Origin: Acanthaster planci
Taxonomy: Eukaryota > Echinodermata > Asteroidea > Valvatida > Acanthasteridae
Reading direction: 5' to 3'
Length of the DNA: 64,000 nucleotides
Assembly: GCF_001949145.1 (NCBI RefSeq)
Contig: NW_019091362.1
Span: 10,339,637-10,403,636 of the forward strand
Part shown: positions 54,401-63,110 of the stretch, one piece after another
How the letters are laid out: each line of letters opens with the position of its first letter
Position numbering within the stretch: the stretch's first letter is position 1
Made by a program: the position numbers and the translations under genes
The notes under the pieces: generated by a model
The model's database searches: none
What the model was told of the DNA's origin: nothing
Seen by the model: the letters and a program-made list of their open reading frames with translations, nothing else

Positions 54401-57176
54401 TGAAATACAAACACACAAGAGCTGTCCATCTCATGCAAAAAACAAAATTAAAACAATAGAATGTACAGGATGATGTACACAAAATTAGGCTCAGGGCAAG
54501 GCTTCACAAGTTTTTATATTTTATTGATTTGTCTAATAAAAAGATACAGGTTCCGCGTAATTTTCTAGGTTGAGTCGGGTAACCGGAAACACAGCTATTT
54601 TTTTGTTTGGCCTAACGAAACAGAAAAACGAAAGGACAGATAAGCCGTACCTGCAGCCAGCTAAAAGTAGTCATACTCTATACAGCTTGATTGATTAGCA
54701 AGGAAAATGGACAACACAGGCCAAAAATATACTCGTCCTTTGATCACTCCAAGTCAGTCATACCGAAAGGTGATAAATCATTCAAATATTGCACCTACAA
54801 ATGGGCCTATTCAACTTCAGCATATGGCTTTACTTCTTCCCACAATGTTCTACAACTACCAAGAGATGGGTATGGCCTACCGTGGTTCAAAATCAGGGGG
54901 TGGTTCATCTGGACTGTGGGGTGAGGGAATCCTTTTCCTGGAGACATTTCTCATTTCTTGGTCCTCATCATCTTTGCTCCTCACTGATGCCCTGTGGTCC
55001 CCTTTCTCCGCTGCCTTGCTCCTTTGACTCTCCTTGGAATATCGCCGCTGTTCACCACGTTGATTTGCTGCTGATCCTGAGCTGCTGCTATCACTGCTGC
55101 CACCACTGCTGCTGCTGCTGCTGCTGGATTCACTCCCACTGGAATCTGAATCACTGCTGCTGCCTGTGTCGCTGCTACTGCTGCTGCTACTGCTGCTGCT
55201 TTGATGCCTGGCTTTTTTGCTGTTGAAAATGCAGAGGGGGTAGACTTAACCCTTTTGATCAGTCTGGTTTAGTTCGCACTACATTGTGATATGAGAGGTT
55301 ACTCTGTTTGCCCATACATGTACATGTAATGTAAAAAGTTCCTTGCCTGTGCCCCATCATCCAATTGCACATGTACCTGTTCTGTTCTCTATCATTTTTT
55401 TATTTGGACCTACATGTAAAAACAAAATGCTGCAGACTGCTTATCCAAGTAAGCAATTATAATTGTCTGCGGAATATGTCACGAAGTATGAAAAGGTAGA
55501 CAGCAGTCAGAATGCACACTCTCTCTTTGACAAGTTGGCATTGTGCTGCAGCCCATCGTGTTCTGCAGACAACAGTGCAGAAAGCAAGAAACCAAACTCT
55601 ATGACCATTACCGATGATCCTCTCCATACATACATGTACATCGTGTAAACACTACAGGCATGACAAGGTGAAATTTGTTTCCTACCATGCCTAAAAGGTA
55701 CGGTCATCAGTGCAATTTGCACTTACTTATAATGTTACATGTATAACCTGCTGTACATGTTCACAATCAAATTTGCCACCACAACCTGTGGGATTGACAT
55801 TACATGTATTTATCGTCGCATGGTACAAGAAGGTGTTCAGAATCCATCTCGTGTTACATGTACATTCATGTTTTCTGAGTGGTGCAAAGTTTGGTGGCTG
55901 TGACCATATCAAAACTGTACACTGAACATTACGCTGCTCAGGAAACAGTCCTTGGAGTGCATGTGCCAACAAAGTACATGTATGCTTTCTGTGAATGGGT
56001 CACCAGGCCAGCGCATCGTGACGTTGTCAACAGGACATCAACATATGGTTCAAATTGCTATTTGAGGAAAGATGGCGTCTTCAAGCTCGTCAACGACAGC
56101 ATTTTTGATTTGAAGGGAAAATTTCTCTTTTCTTCCCATATGTGAGTAAACCATATTATCATTATTGGACTCTCTGATTCTCACTTAATCCATAGACGGG
56201 GGCATTCTGACCATTTTGAGTGAAATGAATCAATGGAAGCAAAGTACAGTGTATGTATACAGAAGGTACTTGGACCCTACTACTTTGTATGCAAAGGTTT
56301 TCGACCGAGAAGCAGTGTTTCCTTAATGATTCAAAATCTGGGACAGAAATCTCTGGAGGATCCATCAGTAGACTCACTTTATTTTCTATAAATCCATCCC
56401 TCACAAATTACATGTAATAGAGGACATAAATTATTATCGGGTTGGATCCAAAGTAGAGGAGATTGCAACACAGATAACATCTTCTTTTTCCTTTTTTCAT
56501 CAATCAGCACAAAAAGACTACTACAAATTCTCTTCATACTCAGGATCTTTGTGGGATGGAACCATTTGCTGACTGAAATAGGGGAAGCTACATAAAATTA
56601 TATTGATATCTTTAGGACAAACTTTCTAGTAGACCTGTTGATACATTATGGAAGCACCCACCACATGTATTAGAACCAGCAAGCCACCACGCACCTGCAA
56701 CTTAAAATATCCCGTAGAGGAGGTTGCTGCCGTACTTGGAGGAAGAAGCCCAAATCGAACGACATCACCAACCCAACATAAACAGACACAGAATTTTACT
56801 TCACGTGCTTCCGAAATCAGCCCAGTTGGTCGTGGAAAGAAATTTCCCCCCTTATTTCTCTCGTGTTGATTTTCAAGAGATAAATCCATTGTATACTGGT
56901 TTCTGGGTGGCCAATCTACCTCCAAAACCCCAAATGTCGAAATATTTGAAGCCTTTTCTTAGCACTTTAACAATGTCAATGCTTTTCAGTTCAACATGTT
57001 CAATAACATTAACACACTTTCCACGTGCCATGCGTGCGATGGCACTGGCAAGATCGACAGTGATCATGACAAAATCGACGTTAATTAAATTTGTAAGGTG
57101 ACTTCGCTTGAATGAAGACTATAAATAAAACTTACCTGGGTTGATCCTCCCTAGCTGTATTTCTGTAAACTCCCAT
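38687..57176 (-). CDS. CWC22: Pre-mRNA-splicing factor CWC22 homolog, complete, 21 exons
   Basis: Twenty-one exons with GT..AG borders and matching phases give 1,246 codons plus TGA. CWC22 is a nuclear spliceosome component. Its MIF4G domain binds eIF4A3 and escorts it to the spliceosome, where the exon junction complex is deposited. Layout by residue: Ser/Arg- and Asp/Glu-rich N-terminal region 1-400; entry motif [17 protein letters not shown] near 410-430; MIF4G about 435-640 with [14 protein letters not shown] and [20 protein letters not shown]; acidic loop near 690-720; MA3 about 722-840 with [20 protein letters not shown] and [37 protein letters not shown] near 905; Ser-Asp repeat 950-982; RS/RD/RE-rich tail 983-1246. 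Human CWC22 is about 908 residues, so this protein is longer mainly at the N terminus. The ATG has A at -3 and G at +4. An in-frame TGA at 57225-57227 with no ATG between supports this start. Confidence 0.96.
40365..40543 (-). CDS. CWC22: CWC22 exon 20: Ser-Asp repeat
   Basis: Encodes [20 protein letters not shown] then a Ser-Asp repeat of roughly 30 residues made from near-identical 9-base units (SDS type). Vertebrate CWC22 has a serine/aspartate-rich tract at the same place. Phase 2 in, phase 1 out at GTGCGT. Confidence 0.94.
40581..40745. mobile_element. Small inverted-repeat element (MITE-like) in CWC22 intron
   Basis: Arms 40581-40637 and 40690-40745 are imperfect reverse complements (GGCAAGTTTGAGTGACAACT against AGTCACTCAAACTTGTCC and ACCACTGGTGG against CAACTGGTGGTT) around a centre of about 50 bp. 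It begins only about 40 bases upstream of exon 20. Confidence 0.65.
41250..41351 (-). CDS. CWC22: CWC22 exon 19
   Basis: Encodes [34 protein letters not shown], one of the most conserved C-terminal motifs of the family. Phase 2 in and out; GTAAGT donor. Confidence 0.97.
41627..41754 (-). CDS. CWC22: CWC22 exon 18
   Basis: Encodes [40 protein letters not shown], matching [22 protein letters not shown]. Phase 0 in, phase 2 out at GTAAGT. Confidence 0.96.
42187..42339 (-). CDS. CWC22: CWC22 exon 17: MA3
   Basis: Encodes [51 protein letters not shown]. Phase 0 both sides; GTGAGT donor. Confidence 0.97.
43155..43232 (-). CDS. CWC22: CWC22 exon 16: MA3
   Basis: Twenty-six codons in phase 0: [26 protein letters not shown], matching the [20 protein letters not shown] signature. 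Donor is GTTTGT. Confidence 0.95.
43685..43830 (-). CDS. CWC22: CWC22 exon 15: start of MA3
   Basis: Encodes [20 protein letters not shown] then [17 protein letters not shown], the first MA3 helices. Phase 1 in, phase 0 out at GTGGGT. Confidence 0.96.
44777..44938 (-). CDS. CWC22: CWC22 exon 14: acidic loop
   Basis: Encodes [20 protein letters not shown] then an Asp/Glu/Ser-rich run of about 30 residues, the acidic loop found at the same place in human CWC22. Phase 1 in and out; GTGAGG donor. Confidence 0.95.
45215..45299 (-). CDS. CWC22: CWC22 exon 13: inter-domain linker
   Basis: Encodes [20 protein letters not shown] then NYSPEDLL, matching [20 protein letters not shown]. Phase 0 in, phase 1 out at GTAAGT. 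Confidence 0.95.
45867..45988 (-). CDS. CWC22: CWC22 exon 12: end of MIF4G
   Basis: Encodes [20 protein letters not shown] then [20 protein letters not shown], matching the RVQYMIEVMFAxRKDGFKD motif. Phase 1 in, phase 0 out at GTACTC. Confidence 0.96.
46425..46560 (-). CDS. CWC22: CWC22 exon 11: MIF4G
   Basis: Encodes [20 protein letters not shown] then [20 protein letters not shown]. Phase 0 in, phase 1 out at GTATGC. Confidence 0.96.
46645..46815 (+). repeat. Dispersed hairpin repeat family B, copy 2
   Basis: Matches copy 1 at 20385-20535 (AAGCCAAGTCACAATCTATTC, ATGAACTGTGACAAAAG, ACTTATGACTGGTCCTGTG). Lies in a CWC22 intron between exons 11 and 10. Confidence 0.7.
46869..46997 (-). CDS. 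CWC22: CWC22 exon 10: MIF4G
   Basis: Forty-three codons in phase 0: [40 protein letters not shown], part of the surface used for eIF4A3 binding in the family. Donor GTAAGG. Confidence 0.97.
47940..48065 (+). repeat. Dispersed repeat family C, copy 2
   Basis: Matches 25388-25510 in the same orientation (AAAGTAATACAATTTCACAT, GGTAGAAAAGCAAGATGGC), just 3' of CWC22 exon 9 on the genomic map, within the intron between exons 10 and 9. Confidence 0.65.
48084..48177 (-). CDS. CWC22: CWC22 exon 9: MIF4G
   Basis: Encodes [20 protein letters not shown] then [11 protein letters not shown], matching GLLSRSVLQAQSASPIFTHV. Phase 2 in, phase 0 out at GTATGA. Confidence 0.96.
48655..48850 (-). repeat. Dispersed repeat family A, copy 3 (partial, inverted)
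   Basis: The reverse complement matches the 3' half of copy 2, including TTTGAAAAGACACCACT, CTGGCTGAAATACTC and GGTTGCCTGTCAG. It lies in a CWC22 intron, showing that the family is interspersed and not a local duplication. Confidence 0.7.
48878..49006 (-). CDS. CWC22: CWC22 exon 8: start of MIF4G
   Basis: Encodes [20 protein letters not shown] then [18 protein letters not shown], the first MIF4G helices. Phase 2 in and out; GTAAGC donor. Confidence 0.96.
49657..49842 (-). CDS. CWC22: CWC22 exon 7: family entry motif
   Basis: After a basic/acidic linker it encodes [20 protein letters not shown], nearly identical to the [18 protein letters not shown] signature that precedes the MIF4G domain in CWC22 from yeast relatives to human. 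Phase 2 in and out; GTACAT donor. Confidence 0.95.
51270..51630. repeat. Diverged tandem-repeat tract in CWC22 intron
   Basis: A stretch of about 360 bp is built from loosely repeating motifs of the type GGCCATAGACTGGGTTATG (for example GGCCACGGACTGGGTTG, GACCATGGGTTGGCTTATGG). Unit length is irregular, about 25-35 bases. It reads as an old minisatellite. It is G-rich and T-rich on the plus strand, unlike its AT-rich surroundings. Confidence 0.5.
51738..51929 (-). CDS. CWC22: CWC22 exon 6: Arg/Asp-rich region
   Basis: Encodes [20 protein letters not shown] then [20 protein letters not shown], an RD/RH-type region. Phase 2 in and out. The donor GTAAGA follows GA. Confidence 0.85.
52335..52508 (-). 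CDS. CWC22: CWC22 exon 5: charged N-terminal region
   Basis: Encodes [20 protein letters not shown], then [20 protein letters not shown]. Phase 2 in and out; GTAAGA donor. Confidence 0.86.
53146..53295 (-). CDS. CWC22: CWC22 exon 4: Ser/Asp and Arg-rich region
   Basis: Encodes [19 protein letters not shown] then a basic segment with [13 protein letters not shown]. Phase 2 in and out; GTACGC donor. Confidence 0.85.
53626..53847 (-). CDS. CWC22: CWC22 exon 3: Ser/Pro-rich region
   Basis: Encodes [20 protein letters not shown] and [14 protein letters not shown] then an acidic stretch ([16 protein letters not shown]). SP and RSP motifs suggest CDK/SR-kinase sites. Phase 2 in, phase 2 out at GTGAGG. 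Confidence 0.85.
54881..55219 (-). CDS. CWC22: CWC22 exon 2: poly-Ser and RS-like N-terminal region
   Basis: Completes a Ser codon, then KKARHQ and a long serine-rich tract built mostly of AGC/AGT codons with scattered Asp and Gly, followed by a charged region ([16 protein letters not shown]) and [19 protein letters not shown]. Likely disordered and phosphorylated. The CTG/CAG-type codon run could vary in length. Phase 2 in, phase 2 out at GTAGGC. Confidence 0.85.
57136..57176 (-). CDS. CWC22: CWC22 exon 1: start codon
   Basis: Forty-one coding bases beginning [13 protein letters not shown], ending phase 2 at GTAAGT. The Kozak context is AAAATGG. The peptide is not conserved enough to confirm by family alone; support comes from the phase match to exon 2 and the upstream in-frame stop. 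Confidence 0.8.
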
Positions 57177-57224
57177 TTTAGAGCAGAAAATGTGTACCAC
57201 TACCAGTTTCTTTTTGGGAAGCAA

Positions 57225-57227
57225 TCA
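57225..57227 (-). other. In-frame stop upstream of the CWC22 ATG
   Basis: TGA on the minus strand, in the same frame as the ATG at 57176 and 48 bases upstream of it, with no ATG between. This excludes a longer N terminus within the same exon. Confidence 0.8.
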
Positions 57228-57284
57228 TCCGCTCCAACGGGTAACCGCTCCAACACGTCCAATCACACGATGTGTGCATAACGT

Positions 57285-57645
57285 TTTATGCGGAAAAAGG
57301 GAAACAAGCTGCAACAAAGGACGCCCTCTCCGTTCGTCAATTTTAAAGACACGATTTCTTTTTGTGGCCGTACAAAGCGAATGTGCAGTAACGACTTGAG
57401 AGAAGACTAGCTAACAAATGGGACTTTGCCAACTGAGCCTATGCTGGTCGATAAGAATTTTTCGCATGTGGCCCTTATGTGTTTCCGTATGTCTGGAATT
57501 TTCTACATGTATCAAGAAAAACAAAACAAAACAAAAAACCGTAATCATTATAATTTTCGGGAATATAGCATGAAGTTCTTTTTTTACCTCCGTTTTTCCC
57601 GACTGATCAACCCTCCCGTATTTTTCAACTTAAGGTAAACAAAAT
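57285..57645 (+). repeat. Direct duplication, copy 1 (upstream of CWC22)
   Basis: Shares motif order with 58462-58830: GGACGCCCTCTC, GCAGTAACGACTTG, CTAACAAATGGGACTTTGCC, ATGCTGGTCGATAAG, CTTATGTGTTTCCGTATGTC, CCCGACTGATCAACCCTCCC. It begins about 110 bases upstream of the CWC22 ATG, so it may overlap the promoter. Confidence 0.75.
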
Positions 57646-58461
57646 TCTAACATTTCAGTTAGCCACCAATTGGAGGAGCCAACTATGTACAGTTCACACA
57701 TCTTGTATAAGCTTGTATATAACTGGTTTTGGTTAATCTTATTTTGATGCGAGAACTACATGAGAAGTAAGCATGGTTCATACGAGACCCAAGCTTATGG
57801 GGCCGGGGTGCTGGAGGGACACCAACTTGACAGTGTCACGATGTTTCATCCCCTAACCGTTACCCGTCGCATCCATCTCTATCCCCCAAATCTGCATATT
57901 CGCCACTGATCATTAAGTGTTAAAACACTGAACAAAGGGCATTGAAAGCTGGATTGGCATTAGAGTTCACTTAGTTTTTTCCTTTTTTTCGGGGGGGGGC
58001 AGTATGTAGCAATTTCGATTACTAACTCAACCAGTTAATGAGATTGATAGTTGAATATACATGCTCAAAATTCGAAGTGTTGTCTTACTGAGGGATAATA
58101 TCAACAATAATATCGGGAAAAAATTATTGATTTTTATATCATCTATTTGCTAAGATGGATATTCCTATTATGTTAAGGTTATGGAGGGTATTATGATTTT
58201 ATATACCACTTTGTGAATTTGTGCTTTATTTCCATTAGATTCCTATAATGTATAAGGTTATTAATGATGAACCAATTATCCGATTTCCAGTCTCATTTGA
58301 AGTTGTCCATAGAGCTTACCCCCCCGCAAGGCCACGCACGCATTTTAAACTTTTTTTTAAAATTTGTTTATGGTTTTCAAACATGTCACTACTTGTTACA
58401 ACTAGATTGCCCACAAGCAATCATTTACTCCGATCTAACAATATTATGCAAAACCAGACAA

Positions 58462-58830
58462 CGTTGTGCGGAAAGCAAGATGCAATAAACGACGCCCTCT
58501 CGGAATATACGCCATTACTTTTTTAAACGGAGAAAGGGCCAGGGTTTTTGAGGCTGTACAAAGTTGACATGCAGTAACGACTTGGGCCAAGACTGGCTAA
58601 CAAATGGGACTTTCCCTAACGCCTCAGGCTGGTCGATAAAGCCTACCCAATCCGTGCAATTTTTTTTTCACATGTGACCCTTATGTTCTTCCGTATATCT
58701 GGAATTTCCTGCCAAGAAAATAATTTAAAAAAGAAAAAAAAGAAACGGTAATCTTAAAAATTTTCAGGGCTAAACTATAAAGTAGATTTCCCGACTGACC
58801 GACCCTCCCGGATGTCCAACTTAAGATAAA
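58462..58830 (+). repeat. Direct duplication, copy 2
   Basis: Second copy of 57285-57645, same orientation, about 1.18 kb further from CWC22 (CGACGCCCTCTCGG, GCAGTAACGACTTGG, CTAACAAATGGGACTTTCCC, CCGACTGACCGACCCTCCCG). Diverged by substitutions and small indels. Confidence 0.75.
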
Positions 58831-61800
58831 AAATGGAGTCTTCTGAATAAAAATGGGGACCCAGAGTGTTACCAAGCACCTGTCTTGTCTTTTCGTCTCA
58901 GGCCTAAGCTTCCTGGAAGCATGGTGGAAGCATGAGTCGTTTTCAAGTTTGAATGGTGCAGTGACTGATATATGTAGTCTGTTTTCTTGATTGCTATAGT
59001 AAAGTGCTGCCGTCTGTAACTATTCGTCTTATTGTTGAAAGAGATTTGGTATGCCATCTGAATGCGGAAAGAAAAAAGCGTGTGATTGATATGCAAAGTT
59101 CGTCTTTCTTTGCCCACTGGTGGTTTTGAAGTCGCAGCGCGCGTTATTTTGCCAGTTGCAATTTGCACATACAGCAGTATCTCGTCGTATTCTCTCCTGC
59201 CGAAGAGTGTTGAACCGCTGTGCATTTGCTACCCGAGATTTCACTTTTCCGTAAAGTAGTATCACCATTTGTGGGTAGGTCTAATTGCAAAAGATCCCAT
59301 GGACTGACTTTTTAGACTGAGAAAACAGGCGATGGTACAGTTGAGAAAACTATAGAGGAAGGGAAAAATTATACATACTCCGATTTTTACTCGGCATGTT
59401 GGTAATTCAGAGGGCAAAAATAATAAGGGCATTCCTTCCTCCCTGCTAAGGGTCACTACACAAGTGTGGAGTGAATATAGTGTAGTATACAAATAACAGA
59501 AAATTGTTCCGAAATTAAGGGGAGGATTGCATCAAACATAGCATAATGCACAGATGAACCATTCACAGCTTGCAAAGATCTACCCTTAAAACTTTAGTCA
59601 CAGGAGGCCTGCACTCATTACAGTAACTTAATGCTTTTCATTTAAATTTTTACAGGACCGCTTCAAGGAAATCTAATCAGTGTTGATCAGCATGGTGGTT
59701 CTGATGTTGCATTCTAGTTGTAGACCAGCAGGGAACATGGACGATATGAACGACAAAGGAATGAAGGTCTGGTCTTTAGCACCCTGAGGAGTCTGACGGC
59801 TGTCATCTTTTGCGGCTTCCCACTGGACAGTGAGTGAGTGTCTTTTTTCATGTTTATCGTTTCTTGCTTTCTTTTCTTCTTGTCTTTTTATGTCTTATCC
59901 TGTTTTCATTTTTCTTTATTATGTGTTTCTCATTTGCTCTTTTCTTGCTTGTCTTTGCATTTCTTGTATGTTCTCTTCCTGTTGATATCCATCTTTGGTA
60001 TGATTGCCTTTCTGGTTTGTCTTACCTACATGTGTACTTCCCTCTGTGTCATCCGTTTGTCTTGTCTTGAAGGGATCGGGTAGAAGGGTAGCAGTCTCCT
60101 TACTCCCCCAGGGGATGTTGTCAAATTAATCCGAAACTTTGATGGTCAAAATCTGTTTTTGCATTGAACTGCCCAAAAGAGAATGGAGCTTCATTTAATT
60201 TACCTGAATACAAACTATGTTTTTGGATGCTGTTGAAGCAATGTATTCCCTCAATCACAATGATCAGATTAACTTTTTCCATCTTTTTTGCAGTGCAGAT
60301 ACCAAGAGATTAGACAGGGTAACTGCAATGTTTAACTGATGCCAACCAGGGAGATTAGCAGTAACCTGGGTGCATGCTTGATTACATTGAAACAAAGCAA
60401 TACTTTTCAAAAAGAAAACAACCAGATTTTAACAAAAGATACACATCGCAATAATAATTGTGTCATATTCTCACAAGATAGACGAGTGGGGTGGAAGATG
60501 CAGGAAAGATGCTGATATACCCAAGGACAGTAGGAAGTATTTATGATTGAGCCTATTGCTAACAGTGCTCTAGCAGGTAGAGCGGTTCCTAAAACCCTTT
60601 ACCTACATGTACATGCTTTTTAGTCTGTCCCGAATACAACACTAATTTCCATCATGCGAGCCTTTAATATTAATTTAGTTCTGGAGATTTCTTCCACCGA
60701 TGAACACACTCACCCACACACCGAAAAAGAGAATGATAGATATATTCTGTGAACATGTTTGGAGTGAAAGGCTGAATTGAAGCAATTCCTCAATGAAAAA
60801 GGGAAGCCCCCTAAAATACTGAAAGGTGCAATCCTGTAATGCAAGCAATGGAAAGACTTTATTGCATTACAAACGGAAGTGTGGTTTGAATACCTGGCAC
60901 ATAATCATGTAACTGTGAAAGGCTTCCTTGTAATATTTCATTTCATGCAAATGAAAATACTTTGATGAACTTGAATAAAGCTCTGCAGTGTTATGTAAAT
61001 ATGGGTACCACCAAATTTAAGTTGAGTCCAAAATATGCGAGATGATAATTTTATCTCATTGGAAGAATTTGGTCAAATCAACCTCAGACTAAGAGTCGTA
61101 AGTGCAACTGAAGGCTGTGCAAGTTCAAGACAGAGGCATTTGTGAAATATTGTTCATGTACCCCTTTAAGACCCCTAGACTAACTGTTAATATGTTTCTC
61201 TCTATCAGTCTGAGAATCACATGTAAGTTGCCATTATATCACTTTGAAAAATCAGGTTTGTAAGTTCTTATTTTCTGTATTCATAATTATGTATGACCCT
61301 GTCATTTAATTATTATTGTAGATAGTTTGTTATCTTGCTGCAAAAGCCACAAAATCTTTCTTTGGCTAGACTAATATTCTTGTATCTGAGCAACTAAAGA
61401 CTGATAGGGTCAGCTGCATGGTATGATTTTGGGGAACAAAACCAGTAACATACTTGACCAGGCAAAAGTCATGGATGGAAGACTTCTTTTTGTGTGAGTT
61501 TGTTAATGATACTAAAGCAGAAAAACCCTGGATTCGAGCCTAAATTAAAATAATCAAAACAGCAAAAATTTTTAGAGATTTGTTTGGTAATCTCACATGG
61601 GATTCTACGCTTAATTGAGCACTGAATTTAGGAGTAGCTTGATTGTGTTTTCATACAAGCGTATTCAGTGACGGACGTTTTGATGTGTTGTTTAGTTTAG
61701 GCACAAAGTAATTGCTCGGCCAATTAGTTGACAGCATTTCAAATGGATTTATTTTAAATGGTTTTTCACGTCAGTCCGAATCTACCTTTGAAGTTTTGAG

Positions 61801-61959
61801 TTTGTTTTCCTGAATCAGATAATTTCTTTTCTGTGAGTCTGTAACTTTATCTTTATTTGTTGTTGATACAAACCCCCTCTAGAATCCTTTCTTTTACCTT
61901 ACAAGTTTACAGTAAAACAAACCACTCACTGGAATCTGGAAAAGACTTGGCGCGATATC

Positions 61960-62985
61960 TCTGTAGAAGGCGCTGGGTTAAAGACTCTCTGGGGGGCCTG
62001 GGACCAGTTATGCATGAGGAACGGTGTTCTACACAAGAGATGGGAGGATGACACGGGCGAGACTGCCATTTCTTGGTGGTTGTTTCATCAGAGTTGCAAA
62101 CGGAGATCCTTACAAGTTTAACAGCCCAACTGGAGGACATCTTGGGGTTAATAAGACGTACGAAAAGCTGAAGGGTCGCTTTTATTGGAATAAGATGCCG
62201 GAGACTGTAGAAGACTGGTGTCGACGGTGTTTGGCATGCGCCCAACAGAAAATGCCGAACCGTCATGCAAGGGCGAAGTTTCAACAGCAAATCTCGGGCG
62301 TACCGATGGAGAGAGTCGGCATAGATATTACAGGACCTTTCCCAGAGACCCAAAGCGGCAACTGATATGTGCTGAAACCTATGCCAATTGTTCTATCGAT
62401 GAAGAGACCATCGCCCGAGTGTTCGTTGAGGAGTTTGTTTGTAGTTTTGGTGCACCCCATCAGCTCCACACGGACCAAGGTCGACAATTTGAGGGTACCC
62501 TTTTCCGTGAGATATGTAACTTATTGGGCATACACAAGAGAAGGACCACGCCCTACCACCTGGAGAGCGACGGGCAAGTTGAAAGGTTGAATAGAACTAT
62601 GAAGACAGTGTTGGGGACGCACACCGCGGCAAATCAAAAGGATTCGAATAGATATTTATCTACGGCGATGATGTCATGTAGGGCCTCACCTCACGAGAGC
62701 ACTGGACAAAGTCAAAACAGGATGATGCTTGGTAGAGAGACCGATCTTCCAATTAACCTCATCTCTGGTTTTTAGCAGGAAGAGACATCGGAGACCTTGG
62801 CCTGTGCCACCGAGCTGAGACGGAAAATGGAGCACTCCCATGACATTGCCAGAAAACACTTGAAAAGATCAGCCAATCTACCTATGCTGCCATTACAACC
62901 TCAAAGCACACCCAGAGCTGTACCGCAAAGGCGACGCATTGATGGTTCGTTTTGTCACATCCTTCTAAAGCAGGGGGTAATGTAA
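61960..62985 (+). pseudogene. Ty3/gypsy retrotransposon integrase fragment, disrupted
   Basis: The plus strand encodes, in pieces, the zinc-binding region (GGHLGVNKTYEKLKGRFYW, then CRRCLACAQQK), the first catalytic Asp (GIDITGPFPETQ), the second (HTDQGRQFE) and the Glu region (ESDGQVERLNRT), in the order of a gypsy-type integrase. A TGA at about 62363 coincides with a short internal deletion and frame change after the first Asp. A TAG at 62773 and a later frame shift break the C-terminal part. No intact gag, protease or RT is on this strand, so it is a dead fragment. Confidence 0.9.
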
Positions 62986-63110
62986 CATACTGCACCGCTG
63001 CAAGTTGGCAGAGTGCCCACTCTAAATGCAAATTAAAAGTTTTGGCGCGCGTTCGCTCAGACATGTGAGCGCGCAGGGACGTGTATAGCAGCAGAGAGAG
63101 TGGACTGTAC
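62981..63110 (+). repeat. Candidate LTR edge of the gypsy fragment
   Basis: A polypurine-like AAAGCAGGGGGTAA directly precedes TGTAACATACTGC, the usual arrangement of a polypurine tract and an LTR beginning with TG. The LTR is cut off near 63110, where reverse-strand RT sequence begins, so the far end and a CA terminus are not seen. Confidence 0.5.

Larger units (their letters stand above)
57177..61959. other. Intergenic region upstream of CWC22
   Basis: About 4.8 kb holding the CWC22 5' flank, the duplicated block at 57285-57645/58462-58830 and a pyrimidine-rich tract at about 59835-59995 that produces a spurious hydrophobic open frame. I see no conserved gene, RNA gene or TATA box that can be supported. 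Confidence 0.6.

Noticed and set aside
54789-55226. Cys/Leu/His-rich 145-codon frame on the plus strand
   Set aside because: It is a shadow of the poly-Ser AGC run of CWC22 exon 2, read as GCT/TGC/CTG on the other strand.
59834-60083. Hydrophobic 78-81-codon frames that look like membrane proteins
   Set aside because: The region is a pyrimidine-rich low-complexity tract (TTTCTT runs), which always reads as Phe/Leu/Ser. No conserved protein or splice context.
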